From NCBI GenBank assembly GCA_025201705.1, contig MU617128.1:1-22361 (forward strand): a stretch of DNA of 22,361 nt, written 5' to 3'. This document shows, piece after piece, positions 8,432-18,517 of this stretch (position 1 is the first letter of the stretch; every line of letters begins with the position of its first letter). The notes under the pieces were generated by a model. The model did not search any database. It was not told the origin of the DNA and saw only the letters and a list, made by a program, of their open reading frames with translations. Both the position numbers and the translations under genes were made by a program. This DNA comes from Dissophora ornata (taxonomy: Eukaryota; Mortierellomycota; Mortierellomycetes; Mortierellales; Mortierellaceae).

Positions 8432-11274
8432 ATGGTTGTCATTGATGTCTCTGCCGCTGCTGCCGACTCTGCTGTAGCAACGTCCAGGAACACCTCCCCC
8501 GCGCAGACATCGCCCTCGCGCACAACCACACCATCCACATTCTCTCCACCTGCTGCTCGCTCAGCTCCGTGGTCGTCGCCTACCTCCTTCTCCGCCCCTC
8601 CCCGATATCAACTGCACGACGATAACACCTCATACCTAGACCAGGAGCCTCTCCTGTCCCGCCAGCCTCTTGACAATGACACAGCATCGTCGCCCTCACC
8701 ATCGCAAACGCGCCGCATGCGCTTTGCCGCAGCTGCTATCGGCTGGCTTTGGCATCACTTCACTGTCTGCTACGACCGGATCTCAGCCTGGCTGTTCCCC
8801 ACAGAGCCTGAGCCTTTAGATCTAAAGTCCACCATCTTCTTTGTGGCCCAAGTCCCGTTCCTCCTCATCGTCGTCCTTACCTGGATCCCCTCCTTCGCAT
8901 TCTGGCTCTTGGGCATACGGACAAGCCAGGCTGGGGATCGTGGCAAAGGGAACGGGATGCGCAAGTACGAGTCTGTTCATTTTCCATGTACACTTGCTGA
9001 TGGAAACGAGCCATCAGCAGGTGATAGTTTTCGAGCATCGTTCCCAGAGATGAGGTTCACCTACTGATTTCTTTTTATAATATTCTTCTTTGCACTGATA
9101 GAACTTGGACGATGCATATGGCATTGGTGCATTCGTTTCTTAAAGTGTATCTCCTTCATGCCCAGCATCTAACAATCGAGGAGTGCCAGGGCCGATCGAG
9201 GTCCATTCCTTTCATGAGCGCCCCAGCAGGAATCCGCGTAAAGAAGGTCAAGATTCCAGCCTTTCCGTTTCGTCCCAGGGCCGAAGCTATTGTGTATAGC
9301 CATCTGACTGATGAAGAGAGAGAACTGCTGGCTCTCAGGTCGAGGTATAGTCATGGCCTCGACAGCTCTGATGAGAAGGACCGGGAGGTGGAATCTCTGG
9401 CAGTCAAGGTCCAGCAGGATGCACAAGGCATGACCATAGAGATGGGCTCGGTTCCACCCAAAGACGCTGAAAAGTCGAGTCAGCGACATAGGAATCAGGA
9501 AGATCTGTTTGCAGAGGGTCTGGATGCAGAGTGGCTCGAGTACGTCGGTGAAGACGATCCCGAAATAGAGTCCCAGACTAGCGGCAATCCTGCAGTTGTT
9601 CTTTATTTTCACGGAGGCGGATACTACACAGGATCCAAGGAGGAGCATCGCGTGCTGATCGGCCCACTTGTCAAGCGACTTGGAAAGAACATTCGCATCC
9701 TCAATGTAAGCCATCAAGCCATCCACAAGTACCAGTGTACATCGTTTTTTTTTCGTTTTCTTACCCCGAGCAAAACAATCCACTCTCTCCTTAGATCAAC
9801 TACAGACTGGCCCCACAACATCCTTTCCCAGCAGCGCTGGTCGATGCCCTATCCAGCTACATGTGGCTAATGGAACAGTCAATCTCCGAATCATTCTCTC
9901 GCAGTAACGCTGGCGGTCTTAACGACTGCTTCCAGCCAAGCCAGATTGTCTTTATGGGCGACTCGGCCGGAGGTGGGCTGGCATTGAGCCTCAGTCTGCT
10001 GATTAGGGACCATGGCTCGCTTCCACAGCCACTTTCAATCGTCACTTGGTCTCCGTGGCTCGATCTCACTCAGTCACTGCCATCCTTCAAAGAAAACGCC
10101 CTTGCGGATGTGATCCCATATGAAGATTTTGTGCATCTCCACTCGGATGCCGTGGACAAGATGTTTAGCCATCCTAGTGAGGATGACGGGGCACATGGAG
10201 GAGGACCCAGGGTGAGGCAGCGAGCACAGGTGTACTGTCCAGATTCCTGCTTGCGGATAAAGTATGTCAGCCCGCTATTCGAAACGAACTTCAAAGGGAT
10301 TCCAAGCGTCTTCATTGTAGGTCCATGGTTTTGTTTCGTGTGCTATCACAGTTTTATATGTTTTGCCTGTCTTTTTGCATGGCATCAGAACTAACAGACA
10401 CAACTCTATCGTATACTAGACCTGCGGATCGGCAGAGAGATTCTTCAACGAATGTGTACTTATGGCGGCACGTCTGGAGGAACAGCAGCAGCCATGCAGG
10501 ATTGACATTCACGAGGACATGCCGCACATCTTTCCACTCTTCCGGTTCCATACCAGCTCATCAGCAGCCCTCGATAGAACATGTGCCTATATCCGGGAAA
10601 TCGTCAACAAAGGTCACGCAGTAACTGGACGCAACGATGTCATTATACCCATCTCCTCGACATCGCCCTCGCTATCGCCCTCTGCTGCCCAATTGCCACT
10701 GTTGACGTCGAAGCAGCTTGATCAATTCACAACTGATTTGAGCTCGGGATATGACGAAGAGGCGCTCAGCAACTCTAGCACACTACCATTTTCAACCAAT
10801 CCGTTCGGCCGTCCTGCTAGTGTGTACAGGGTAGACTCTTCTTCTTCGGTTTCGTCCAACTCTTCGACGTCCTCAGTTGGCTCGTCCACATCTGTGTCCT
10901 CGGGAAAGCTGCCGTCGCCAACTGTCAGGCATAGCAAGTTAGAAAGGAAGTCTCTGGCGTTTGATCCACAGAGCGATCCAACATTGGCACAAGACTCGAC
11001 CAACGCAAGATCCTCTCGCGCGAAGACCGCTGTGAATGTGGTAGATCTGTCGGGATGCGCTGTCATGAGCTACCATAAACAAACTAGATATGGTCCCTGC
11101 GAGGCTTTACGTGCGGACATGGCCAACTCACCTCAGAGGCGCCAACATCGTCGAAAAGCCCTGTCGCTCAAGGACGTAGTCTCGGACGCGACGCTGTACG
11201 AATGGGAAGTTTTGCTGAAGCAGGGCTATATTCCCACGAGGCACTGGCCCCTCCCGCCCAATAGCCGGGCATAG
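8432..11274 (+). CDS. Membrane-anchored alpha/beta hydrolase, hormone-sensitive-lipase type
   Basis: Four exons, 8432-8964, 9102-9705, 9795-10316 and 10420-11274, join in phase to give 837 residues. A Ser/Pro/Thr-rich N-terminus leads to one membrane helix (about 135-161, IFFVAQVPFLLIVVLTWIP). The catalytic domain has the oxyanion-hole motif HGGGYYTGS (from residue 348), INYRLAPQHPFPAAL, and the nucleophile elbow GDSAGGG with Ser436. HEDMPHIFPLF places the catalytic His at 589. In the acid region the sequence is TCGSAERFFNE, where relatives usually have an acidic residue in GDAE; here Ser557 sits in that place and Glu559 may serve. After residue about 620 comes a Ser-rich, probably disordered tail and a conserved-looking end (LKDVVSDATLYEWEVLL). 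Such enzymes hydrolyse short- or medium-chain esters or acetylated sterols; the natural substrate is unknown. The helix before the domain predicts an endomembrane location. It converges on the minus-strand gene with a 122-nt gap. Confidence 0.85.
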
Positions 11275-11396
11275 GTTTTGGAGTCCAAGGTGCAATTAAT
11301 GTAATATAAAGTACAGCTTGAGGGATTATTTGTAGTGCACGCGGCATAATGTATTGGCACTTTGATTTATGTTTATAATGGTACTTGATGAAACGA

Positions 11397-12696
11397 CTAT
11401 GGCAATGCTTGCACCTTTTCCGGGCTTTGTGGTGCAAAGAAGCTTTGGCTCTGGAACTCTGCAAAGTGCCCCATCAGGGCCTCGCGGCTGAATCCACACG
11501 CAATGAGATCCATGTAGATCAAGGTTAGCTCAATGAAGACAAGGACCCATCCGTAGAGTAGCAAGTTAGCCACGTAGGTGTAAAACAGCAAGATGACACT
11601 CACACCTTCGCGAGTGCGAGTGTGTGTTATCGCGATGTTTAGTACCGCGCTGACGATGGAGAGCGGAATGATAGCGTAGATATATGTCTAGAGGCATGGC
11701 ATTTCGGGCGTAAATCAGAGAGGTCAGCGCATCAAATCGACGCCTGTAGGCGATAAGTAGACACACACACACTGCAACCTGAGCAAACAAAACTTGCTTG
11801 GTAGTGTTGAGCCTCTGCCAGGAGATGTCGCCCGTATTCTTCACGCGTCTTGATGCCGATGGTCCTTAGTCGGTAGAAGAAGACCATGACCAAGGCGTAC
11901 TGGATCTGGTACTGCAGCCACTCAAACAACTGTGGGATCCCCGCCTCGTTCCGTCGATCACCTAGTCCATGATCTCGGAACCAGATGACGCGAAAGACCA
12001 TGGTGTTTCTCAAGAGGGCCAAGACGACAGCGACAACAGCCAGGAGGGCCAGTCGGTCGTGGGCGATTGGCGAGGACGGCGTCTCATTCTTGGTGGGTGT
12101 TTTCAGAGTCTCTGACGAGATTCGAGACCTGTTATTATTTTTTTCAGGGATTATGTTCTTAATGGGCAAGGCAGGCGTACGGGCCAAGAGAGCGTGTGTG
12201 TTTGCGACGATTGCGCTGTTGAAGGTAGGCTGCAACTTACCTGAGGACAGCCAAGTAGATGGCGAGTCCAATGAGAACGATAAAGTCGCGCAGCTCTGAC
12301 TGTATGAGGATATCCAGGTCGGATAGCTGGGGCCGCAATTGGGAGGATGTTAGTTGAAAATGGCTGACACTGCTTGTAACTTGAGCAGGGGGTGCAGGTG
12401 CGCGCAATGGACAAGAGAGACTTACACAGCACCCTGTGAGCACCGACAGGAGGAAGAGGAGGAGGGGTAAATAAGGGAGAAGAGCAGAGGGGATGTTGTC
12501 CAGAGTGAATAACGCAAGCAGCGCAACGGCGTTTAGTCTACCAGGGACTACAGAATCGAGCTGGGTTACAGGAGATATACAGGCACAGCAGCTTCCAGCG
12601 ACCAAGAGGCAAGTTTTTAATGACGGGTGCGCGGTGGAGCACGAGGACGAGGACCACCAGCAGGTTGACCGCCTTGAAGTTGAGGTCTCGTGCCAT
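11397..12696 (-). CDS. Polytopic membrane protein of unknown function
   Basis: Five exons on the minus strand, 12696-12581, 12537-12426, 12326-12241, 12128-11789 and 11687-11397, give 314 residues with all phases consistent. The ends of exons 2-3-4 are firm (GTAAGT donors, restored frames). The first intron is modelled as 43 nt (GTATAT...GGTAG) because it is the choice that keeps the hydrophobic frame. The exon 4/5 junction (donor GTTTGC at 11788) is likely but less certain. The protein starts MARDLNFKAVNLLVVLVLVL and has about seven or eight hydrophobic segments (near 9-22, 35-51, 58-75, 90-104, 131-151, 180-195, 218-240 and 250-282). A short polar loop (TLKTPTKNETPSSP, about 112-125) follows the fourth. 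The tail is soluble (about residues 285-314). I do not recognise the family. Start choice: the ATG at 12696 precedes the first hydrophobic run directly. Confidence 0.65.
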
Positions 12697-13707
12697 GGGC
12701 GGATGGCGGATGGCGAATGCAGATGAGGATGTGTTCGTTGTTGCCGCGCTGTGACCACACACACACGGCATGCAGGGCAGTCGATCTCGAGGGTCACGTG
12801 GATCATGCGACGAACGCATAAAAATAACGTGGGCTGTTTTGCGTTTGCGCTTGGCAGTAAGGGTGGTGCTAGGCAGTATTTGGTCTCTGTGCCGGGTGGT
12901 ATCCGGCCCTGTGCTGGGAGCATCCCATGTGCGTCTCTGTCCGTCTCTGTCTGTCTCTATCTGATTCTGTCTGTCTCTGTCTATCTCTGTGCCTTTGGGC
13001 GGGTGAACTCGATGGCACTTTTATGAACGATAGCAGCACAGGAAACGGAGAATTTATTTTTTACTTTGATTGCGAATTTGCCAAGACAAATGCAACAGCC
13101 CACACACACAAGACACTCTCAAAAATACTCCTTGTGTCGTATGTTTAGCCTATGACATTCCGGGGACGTCCTGCAGGGTGGTTGCTCAGGGTCGTTCAGG
13201 GTCTTCCAGGATCGGGCTCGGGGTTTATCCAGTGCAAGAGAAGAGCAGTGCAGAGGGAAATATAGGGCTGTTTGTGCAATATTTGTCTCTTAGGTTTAAT
13301 GGTTTAATTAACGTCAGCAGATTGACATCGATCTGACGCTGCACTCTGCCCGGGGATAGGCCGGGCAAGGCGCTGGGCGTAGACCGAATTAGCGCTTGAT
13401 GCTCAATGGCGTATAGAGTTGTGGGAGACAGATAGCCGTTTGCAGCAGCGACACGGCAGACAGCATCACAAAAATAGAATTTTCTTTTTTTCTTTGTTCT
13501 TTTTTCTTTTTCTTTTCAGCATCTGTTCAGGGTACAACCGTACAACTTGGGAGATGGACAGTGGTTAGCGCGGGTACGGATTTACTCCAGGTGGCGCGAT
13601 GTATCCCTGCAGACGTATGGTCCTTGATCTGGAGTTGCCGGGCAGGGGCGCCAGCGGGTGCGGACTGCACCGTCGCTGTGCTGGCGTGCCCGCTGTGGGC
13701 AGAGAGC

Positions 13708-13728
13708 GAGAGAGAGAGAGAGAGAGAG
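13708..13728 (+). repeat. GA dinucleotide microsatellite
   Basis: A perfect GA/AG run of about 21 nt, preceded by an imperfect AGAGAGC unit at 13701-13707. It lies 526 nt before the ATG of the transcription factor and is complementary to the TC tract downstream. Confidence 0.9.
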
Positions 13729-13984
13729 GTGGTCGGCAGCGATGCAGGCCATGTGCCGATGTGTCGTTGTGGAGGGAGATGTTGGCTGATTTCATTCGCG
13801 GTACGAAACCGAGGGTGGCGGCCGGGAGCGGTGTGTGCGTCCGTTCTGAGCATTCTTGGCCTTCTCTGGCTCTCTTTATCTTTGTTCCTTTTTCCCTTTG
13901 CAATTACACAACCAGTTCCTGCGTGCCGTCCTCGTTCCTGCACACACACACAGAGGACTCGATTCTCGTTGATTCTCCTTTCTC

Positions 13985-13988
<4 letters not shown>

Positions 13989-14026
<38 letters not shown>
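13989..14026 (+). repeat. TC dinucleotide microsatellite
   Basis: Nineteen TC units without interruption, then TTCTCTTTTCTC-type sequence to about 14060. It forms the core of the CT-rich leader of the transcription-factor gene. Confidence 0.95.
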
Positions 14027-14032
<6 letters not shown>

Positions 14033-14111
14033 TTTCTCTTTTCTCTTCTCTTTCCTCAATCCTCAATCATCCCATCTTGCATCTTTCATTCTCATCCCTC
14101 CGATCCAGCTT

Positions 14112-14204
14112 CATCCATCCATCCATCCATCCAATCCCATCCAATCCCATCCCATCCCATCCCATTCCAATCCCATTCTAATCCCATCCAATCCCATCCC
14201 TCCC
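14112..14204 (+). repeat. CCAT and CCCAT/CCAAT short tandem repeats
   Basis: CATC/CCAT tetramers repeat from 14112 to about 14132, followed by pentamer-like CCCAT and CCAAT units to about 14204. Several copies read CCAATCCCAT, which includes CCAAT, the core of the NF-Y/HAP site. Whether they act as such or are only leader repeats cannot be told from sequence. Confidence 0.8.
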
Positions 14205-14233
14205 ATCCTTACCTCATATACCCGCTCGCTGCA

Positions 14234-15668
14234 ATGTTCAACTCTCCCATGCTGTTGGACTTCAACAGCAACGGGAACAGCCAGCAAAAGAGATCCAAAA
14301 TCACAAAGGCATGCGACAACTGTCGACGGCGTAGAGTCAAGTGCGACGGCGTCCCAGAGGGCTGTGGCGGATGCAGGGCTGCAAAGACCCAATGTGTCTA
14401 CACCACCTCAAACACAAAGCGCGGCCCCCCCAAGGGCTACGTCGAGGTCATCGAGGACAGGCTCGGCAAGATCGAAAACATGCTCGCCGGCATCGTCAGG
14501 AAGAAGAAGAAGAACGTCGCTCCCCTGCCATCCTCCGACAACGCCTCTGCCTCCACCTCCGCTCCCCGCGCCCCGGTCCCCTCCCACTCCGACAACGACG
14601 ACAGCCATGACGACGACGACGACAACGACAACGACGACGACGACCGCGCCAGCACCTACTCTGACGACCTCGTCAAGGTCAAGCAGCAGTCCCCGGCCTC
14701 TCCTGCACTGCGCCCTGCCCGCTCCAGCACCCCCACAACACGCGCCGTCCGCTCGGGCTCGGCCGCCATGTCTCCCCTCGGCCGCCACTCCCCGCTCGTC
14801 TCCCGCAACCGTTCCCTGACCACGCTCCTCCCCTTCTCCCACGACAACCTGCCCCACCACCTCACTTCCCCGCACGACCACAGCTCCGCCGCCCAGCCGG
14901 ACATCGCGGCGCTCACCTCCATGTTTGACAACCTGGGATCCACCTCTGTCCGCACCACCGTCCCCTTCCCCTGGCTCACGCCAGAGCAATCCCGCCAGTA
15001 CGGCCGCAACCACCTCCAGTTCTCCCTCGAGAGTCTGGAACCCGCCCTTCCAATGCTCAACCGCTCCTTCCCTCCCACCATCTCTCCAGACCAGATACTT
15101 CAGCTCCTAAACTCCTTCTTTGAGCGCTTCAACTCCTTCCTCCCCATCATCCACAGACCCACCTTTATGAAGCAATGGGAGCAGCACAACTGCCATCTCT
15201 GCAACAGCTCTGCGTCCGCCTCTTCACACAAAACCAGCCTCACACAGGCGCAAGAGGCTGAAGCTCATAAGCACCACGTCCTGGACTCGGTAGCACCCCT
15301 GTCGCCACTGCTGCTGAGTGCCCTGTTAGCCATTGCTGCCAGGGTTCCGTCAACAGGCTCAAAGATGACAGCAGAGGAGCGCCAGCGCACCGGCGCCCTC
15401 AGCCAGGGCTTCTTTGATGCCGCGCGGTTACTGCAGGACGACTTTATGGACGTACCCCGTGTGAGCACTGTTCAGGCACTGTGCTTGATGTCGCAGTACC
15501 ACCATCAGGGCCAATGGAAGGCTACGCGGAGCAGTGGCTACCTTTCGATGGCTATTCGCATGGCCCACGAGCTTGGCCTCCACCGTGACCCTGAAAACAT
15601 GGTCCGTGGCTCCGAGGCAGACGGGCTGCGTTGCCTGTGGTGGTCCATGTTTATCCTGGTAAGTACAG

Positions 15669-15713
<45 letters not shown>

Positions 15714-17697
15714 AAGGCGCACTGTCAATTTATGCGTGTTTTATTAATTCCAACGGTCTTTTCCATCGTGCACAATGCAGGATCACCAATTCTCGGCTTG
15801 GCTTGGCCTGGGCCTTATGATGCATGGCAAGGAGAGCGATGTAGAGCTGCCCATGGATCCCACATCGTCTCTGCAAGATTTACGTGGTTTTGTGTGCATG
15901 GTTCGCCTTGTAAAGGTATGTTGTATATCCCTCTGCAGCAGCAGCTTTGTTCGTCTTTTCTACATCTTCGTCTCGTAAAGGCATGGTCCATAACTTCTCG
16001 CCTCTGTCACCCCGTCATCCCGTAGATCCTCGGAAGCGTTCTCCAGCACTCCTACTCGACCCAGTCATTGCCACCACAGTTTGGTGGACACGACTCGATG
16101 GTCTCCTACATCGAGGGCTCCCTCACCTCCTGGCTGAGCAACCTGGCCCCAGAGATGCGCTGGCAAAACCCCAATGGTGCCAAACGGGGTTCGCCTGGCT
16201 CGCCCATGCGATCTCCTCTCACAGTCCAAGCCTCACTCGCTGAGGCAAGGCGCGCTGTTGGCCTTGCCAGAGATGCTGGCGAGGTGTATCCCGCATACCT
16301 CTATATTGTGTACAACACAACCCTGATATTGCTGCATCGCCCCTATATCGTTGGTGCCGCCGGTTCGCCTGCAGCAGCCCAGTCAAACACGATCTGCACT
16401 GGATCTGGACGTGCTATTACTGACATCGCACAGGGACTGGATATGGAACACTGCTCGTATGTCGTCAATCGTTTTACTCTCTATGCGCTCCTTCAAGCCG
16501 GTGTAATCCATGCCATGAACGCCGTTTACGACAAGAGAGGCTCCAAGGTTGCAATGGATTACTACCAGCGGACACTCAATGTGCTAGAAAGCTTCCTGAA
16601 CTGCTCCTCCTACTCTGGCGGCGTGTCTGAGGGGATCAAGGTATGCTCCAGGGTCCCACCATACAGTTACATACTTTTGCTTGATAGACATGGTACTAAT
16701 TATTCTGAATATTTGCTTTGTGTCCGTCTAGATTCTCGAGCAATTTTTGGCAACGACTTCCAGGGCAGCAGCAGAGGAAGAGTCCAACAAAGAAGGCAAC
16801 AACTTTGAGGATATGCATCAGCGACAGGAGGCTGACGCCCAGCCAACACGCAAGAAGCGCCAGATCGATGCCTCTCATTCGTCATCGCAGTACTCTACAG
16901 CGCCCGTTCAATACACACCGTCGACCGTCGCAGCTCCATCATCGCCAATGCCGCCAACACTCATGAGGCCAACAACCCTCTCTATGATGAGTGCCTCGTC
17001 CATGGCCGATACTGCGATGAGCAACGCCACTAATGCCCCCTACCAGCACACGTACAACAGCACACCAGCGCCTGGTCAACAGCAGCAGCGCCCAATTGAC
17101 CTGAAGGAACAACAGAAGCAGCAGCAGCTCAAGATTCAACAGCAACACCGCCTCTACCAGCAGATGCAAACGTTTGGTGCAGGTGCTTCGGGCAAGTCTG
17201 TCGAAGCCAAGGCCGAGAGCCTTCTTGAGCAGCAGCAGCAGCAGCAGCAGCAAGTAATGAGGCAACAACTGCAGCGCCAACAGCAGCGTCAGCAACTTGA
17301 GATGGAGATGAAGGAGCAGGATGCCAACCCAACACATCATCAGCAACAGCAACCCATCGTGAACAGCATGGCGGCACCAGTCATTCCTAGCCATCGATAT
17401 GCAATGCAAATGCTTCAACAGCACCAGCAGCACCAACTTGGCCATCCCAACATGCCGATGACCATGACCGCACTGACGATGGAGGCGCAGCAAAAGCTGA
17501 GCCAGGAGCACATTGCCATGGGTGGTATGGGAGGGATGATGACGGACAACTTTGAGTACGACCCGACAAAGTTTTGGGTTGACTTTGCAGACACAGGCAA
17601 TGGAACGCTCAACCCTGCACAGCTGCAGCAGGATCCATCGGTGGCGGTAAGCCGACCCATGGGTGAGGGCCAGTTCAACGGACCCCTCTGGATGTAG
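14234..17697 (+). CDS. Zn2Cys6 fungal-specific transcription factor (XlnR-like)
   Basis: Four exons, 14234-15658, 15781-15915, 16026-16640 and 16732-17697, all joined in phase 0, give 1046 residues. The DNA-binding zinc cluster is at residues 27-54, ACDNCRRRRVKCDG then GCGGCRAAKTQC, with cysteines 27, 30, 37, 44, 47 and 54 in canonical spacing. It is followed by the linker RGPPKGYVEVIEDRL and a short coiled segment. Residues about 110-140 are Asp-rich. The fungal-specific regulatory domain starts near 280 (SPDQILQLLNSFFERFNSF) and runs through exons 2 and 3 (SMAIRMAHELGLHRD in exon 1). Exon 4 is Gln-rich with a CAG run at 17230-17250, typical of an activation region. The RGPPKGY linker and middle domain resemble XlnR/Xlr1-type regulators of carbohydrate-degrading enzymes, but the target genes are unknown. 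The protein should act in the nucleus. The start follows the CT/CCAT leader. Confidence 0.9.
15669..15711 (+). repeat. Poly(A) tract of 43 nt in intron 1 of the transcription factor
   Basis: An uninterrupted run of 43 A residues starts ten nucleotides after the GTAAGT donor at 15659. The intron is 122 nt in total (15659-15780, acceptor TGCAG). Because AAA encodes Lys, the reading frame stays open through the tract into intron sequence, so gene prediction can wrongly extend exon 1 to a stop near 15820. The exact length may be unstable in sequencing. Confidence 0.9.
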
Positions 17698-17811
17698 ATT
17701 GGCTAGATTGGCGGGCAAGCGATGTTGATCCTAGAGAGCCGTACTGTATTTCATATTCATGTTCATCATTATTATTTTTTTCTCCACTGTCTTTCTGCAT
17801 TTTTAACGCCC

Positions 17812-17817
17812 AATAAA
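17812..17817 (+). terminator. Poly(A) signal AATAAA of the transcription-factor gene
   Basis: A canonical hexamer 115 nt after the TAG at 17695-17697, following a T-rich stretch. Confidence 0.6.
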
Positions 17818-18517
17818 CCACCCCTGTACATATCTTTACTTTTGCTCTCCAAAAGCTGGCGGTGTTGGCAAAGACGATGAATCAGATGCTTCTGTCTGTT
17901 GCACGAAGAATGTCCTAATTATTGAAGCTGGGTTGCACAGCGTGCAGTAGATCTCGGCGCATGCATTCATTCAGCTTGACTTGGCCAACAAACTGCAGCC
18001 CGTCGACCTGGCAGTGGGAGATGCGGACAGAGATTGGTGGACGCGACAGCCAACCACGGCCGAGGAATCCAAGCCCAGCACAAGAGCCGCCTCTCACTCA
18101 CTGCCGCCCGTTTGTTTGCCCTCTTTTGTTTGTTTTTGAATCTTTTAATTGTTATTGTTGTCTTGGTTGAGCAGGCCGCGGATGTTGGTGTTGGGAACGA
18201 CCACAAAGTGCCCAGAACAAAACGACACCTCGCTGCTGCACTGCGTGGGCCAGCCATGGCTCAATGCTGCTCATCTCCTCTTTGTCTGGACAGATGGGGC
18301 TACTGAAGTCGCCATCTATCCCTGGACCCGATGGACGCCCTTCTTGATCGCCGGAGAGGCCATTCCTCGTTGTCTTTATCCTTTCTGTCCTTCCTTCTTC
18401 TTCGAAGCAGGGTCTGACTACCACCTCCGCTCTGCCCTAGCCCCGCCACGCTTCTGCCGCCTCTTCCAGCACACATCTACACATCTCCGATACATTGCCA
18501 CCCATTCACCCATTCAT
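17818..18517. other. Intergenic region between transcription factor and membrane-protein gene
   Basis: About 700 bases without an intact assigned gene. Besides the minus-strand coding-like segments, the plus strand has a T-rich tract ending in GAGCAG at 18174 that looks like a 3' splice site. An open frame then runs from about 18149 to 18622 without a stop and merges in frame with the proposed start at 18518. It is possible that the downstream gene starts further upstream. The last 130 bases are pyrimidine-rich, as in leaders elsewhere in the window. Confidence 0.4.
17915..18260 (-). other. Coding-like minus-strand segments, unassigned
   Basis: Two minus-strand stretches have strong C/G third-position bias and protein-like content. 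The first, about 18258 to 18145, reads CSSEVSFCSGHFVVVPNTN and stops after an Asn run. The second, 18097 to 17915, reads ISVRISHCQVDGLQFVGQVK then LNECMRRDLLHAVQPSFNN and a stop. The Cys and LNEC spacing in the second loosely recalls CVNH (cyanovirin-type) lectin repeats, which is weak. No GT donor connects them in frame, and the A-rich sequence between them (18100-18150 on this strand) reads on the plus strand as a good polypyrimidine tract plus CAG acceptor at 18172-18174. They could be the remains of a gene, two exons with an unusual splice, or chance. Confidence 0.3.

Larger units (their letters stand above)
12697..14233. other. Divergent intergenic region with simple repeats
   Basis: About 1.5 kb separates the minus-strand membrane-protein gene from the transcription-factor gene and should hold both promoters. 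It contains TGTCTC-type repeats at about 12930-12990, a T-rich tract (13482-13517), a GA microsatellite, a long TC microsatellite, and CCATCC/CCCAT repeats just before the ATG at 14234. The open frames across 13527-14181 are low-complexity Ser/Leu/Arg/Glu readings of these repeats; I see no credible gene. The last 300 bases are a pyrimidine-rich leader like those of the neighbours. Confidence 0.55.

Noticed and set aside
9169..9783. Minus-strand open frame of 204 codons
   Set aside because: Antisense to exon 2 of the hydrolase, which holds the HGGG motif in the other strand.
12546..12570. A 22-nt intron (GTAACC...TGTAG) in the minus-strand membrane-protein gene
   Set aside because: It would restore the frame but is below any plausible fungal intron size; a 43-nt choice gives the same frame with a better donor.
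12538..12923. Minus-strand frames starting upstream of 12696
   Set aside because: They pass through His/Ser/Thr/Arg-rich sequence with no domain; the ATG at 12696 begins directly at the first membrane helix.
13599..14819. Plus-strand open frame of 406 codons overlapping the transcription-factor start
   Set aside because: It reads the GA, TC and CCAT repeats as Arg/Glu, Ser/Leu and Ser/Pro/Ile and then runs out of frame through the zinc-cluster exon; no domain is present.
14408..15013. Minus-strand open frame of 201 codons rich in Val and Gly
   Set aside because: Antisense of the Asp-rich and Thr/Ser-rich part of the transcription factor; low complexity only.
15659..15820. Extension of exon 1 of the transcription factor through a poly-Lys stretch
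   Set aside because: GTAAGT at 15659 and TGCAG at 15780 define an intron whose removal restores the conserved middle domain (DHQFSAWLGLGLM); the poly-Lys is intronic poly(A).
16939..17718. Minus-strand open frame of 259 codons, Leu-rich
   Set aside because: It is the antisense reading of the CAG/CAA-rich exon of the transcription factor, which turns Gln repeats into Leu repeats.
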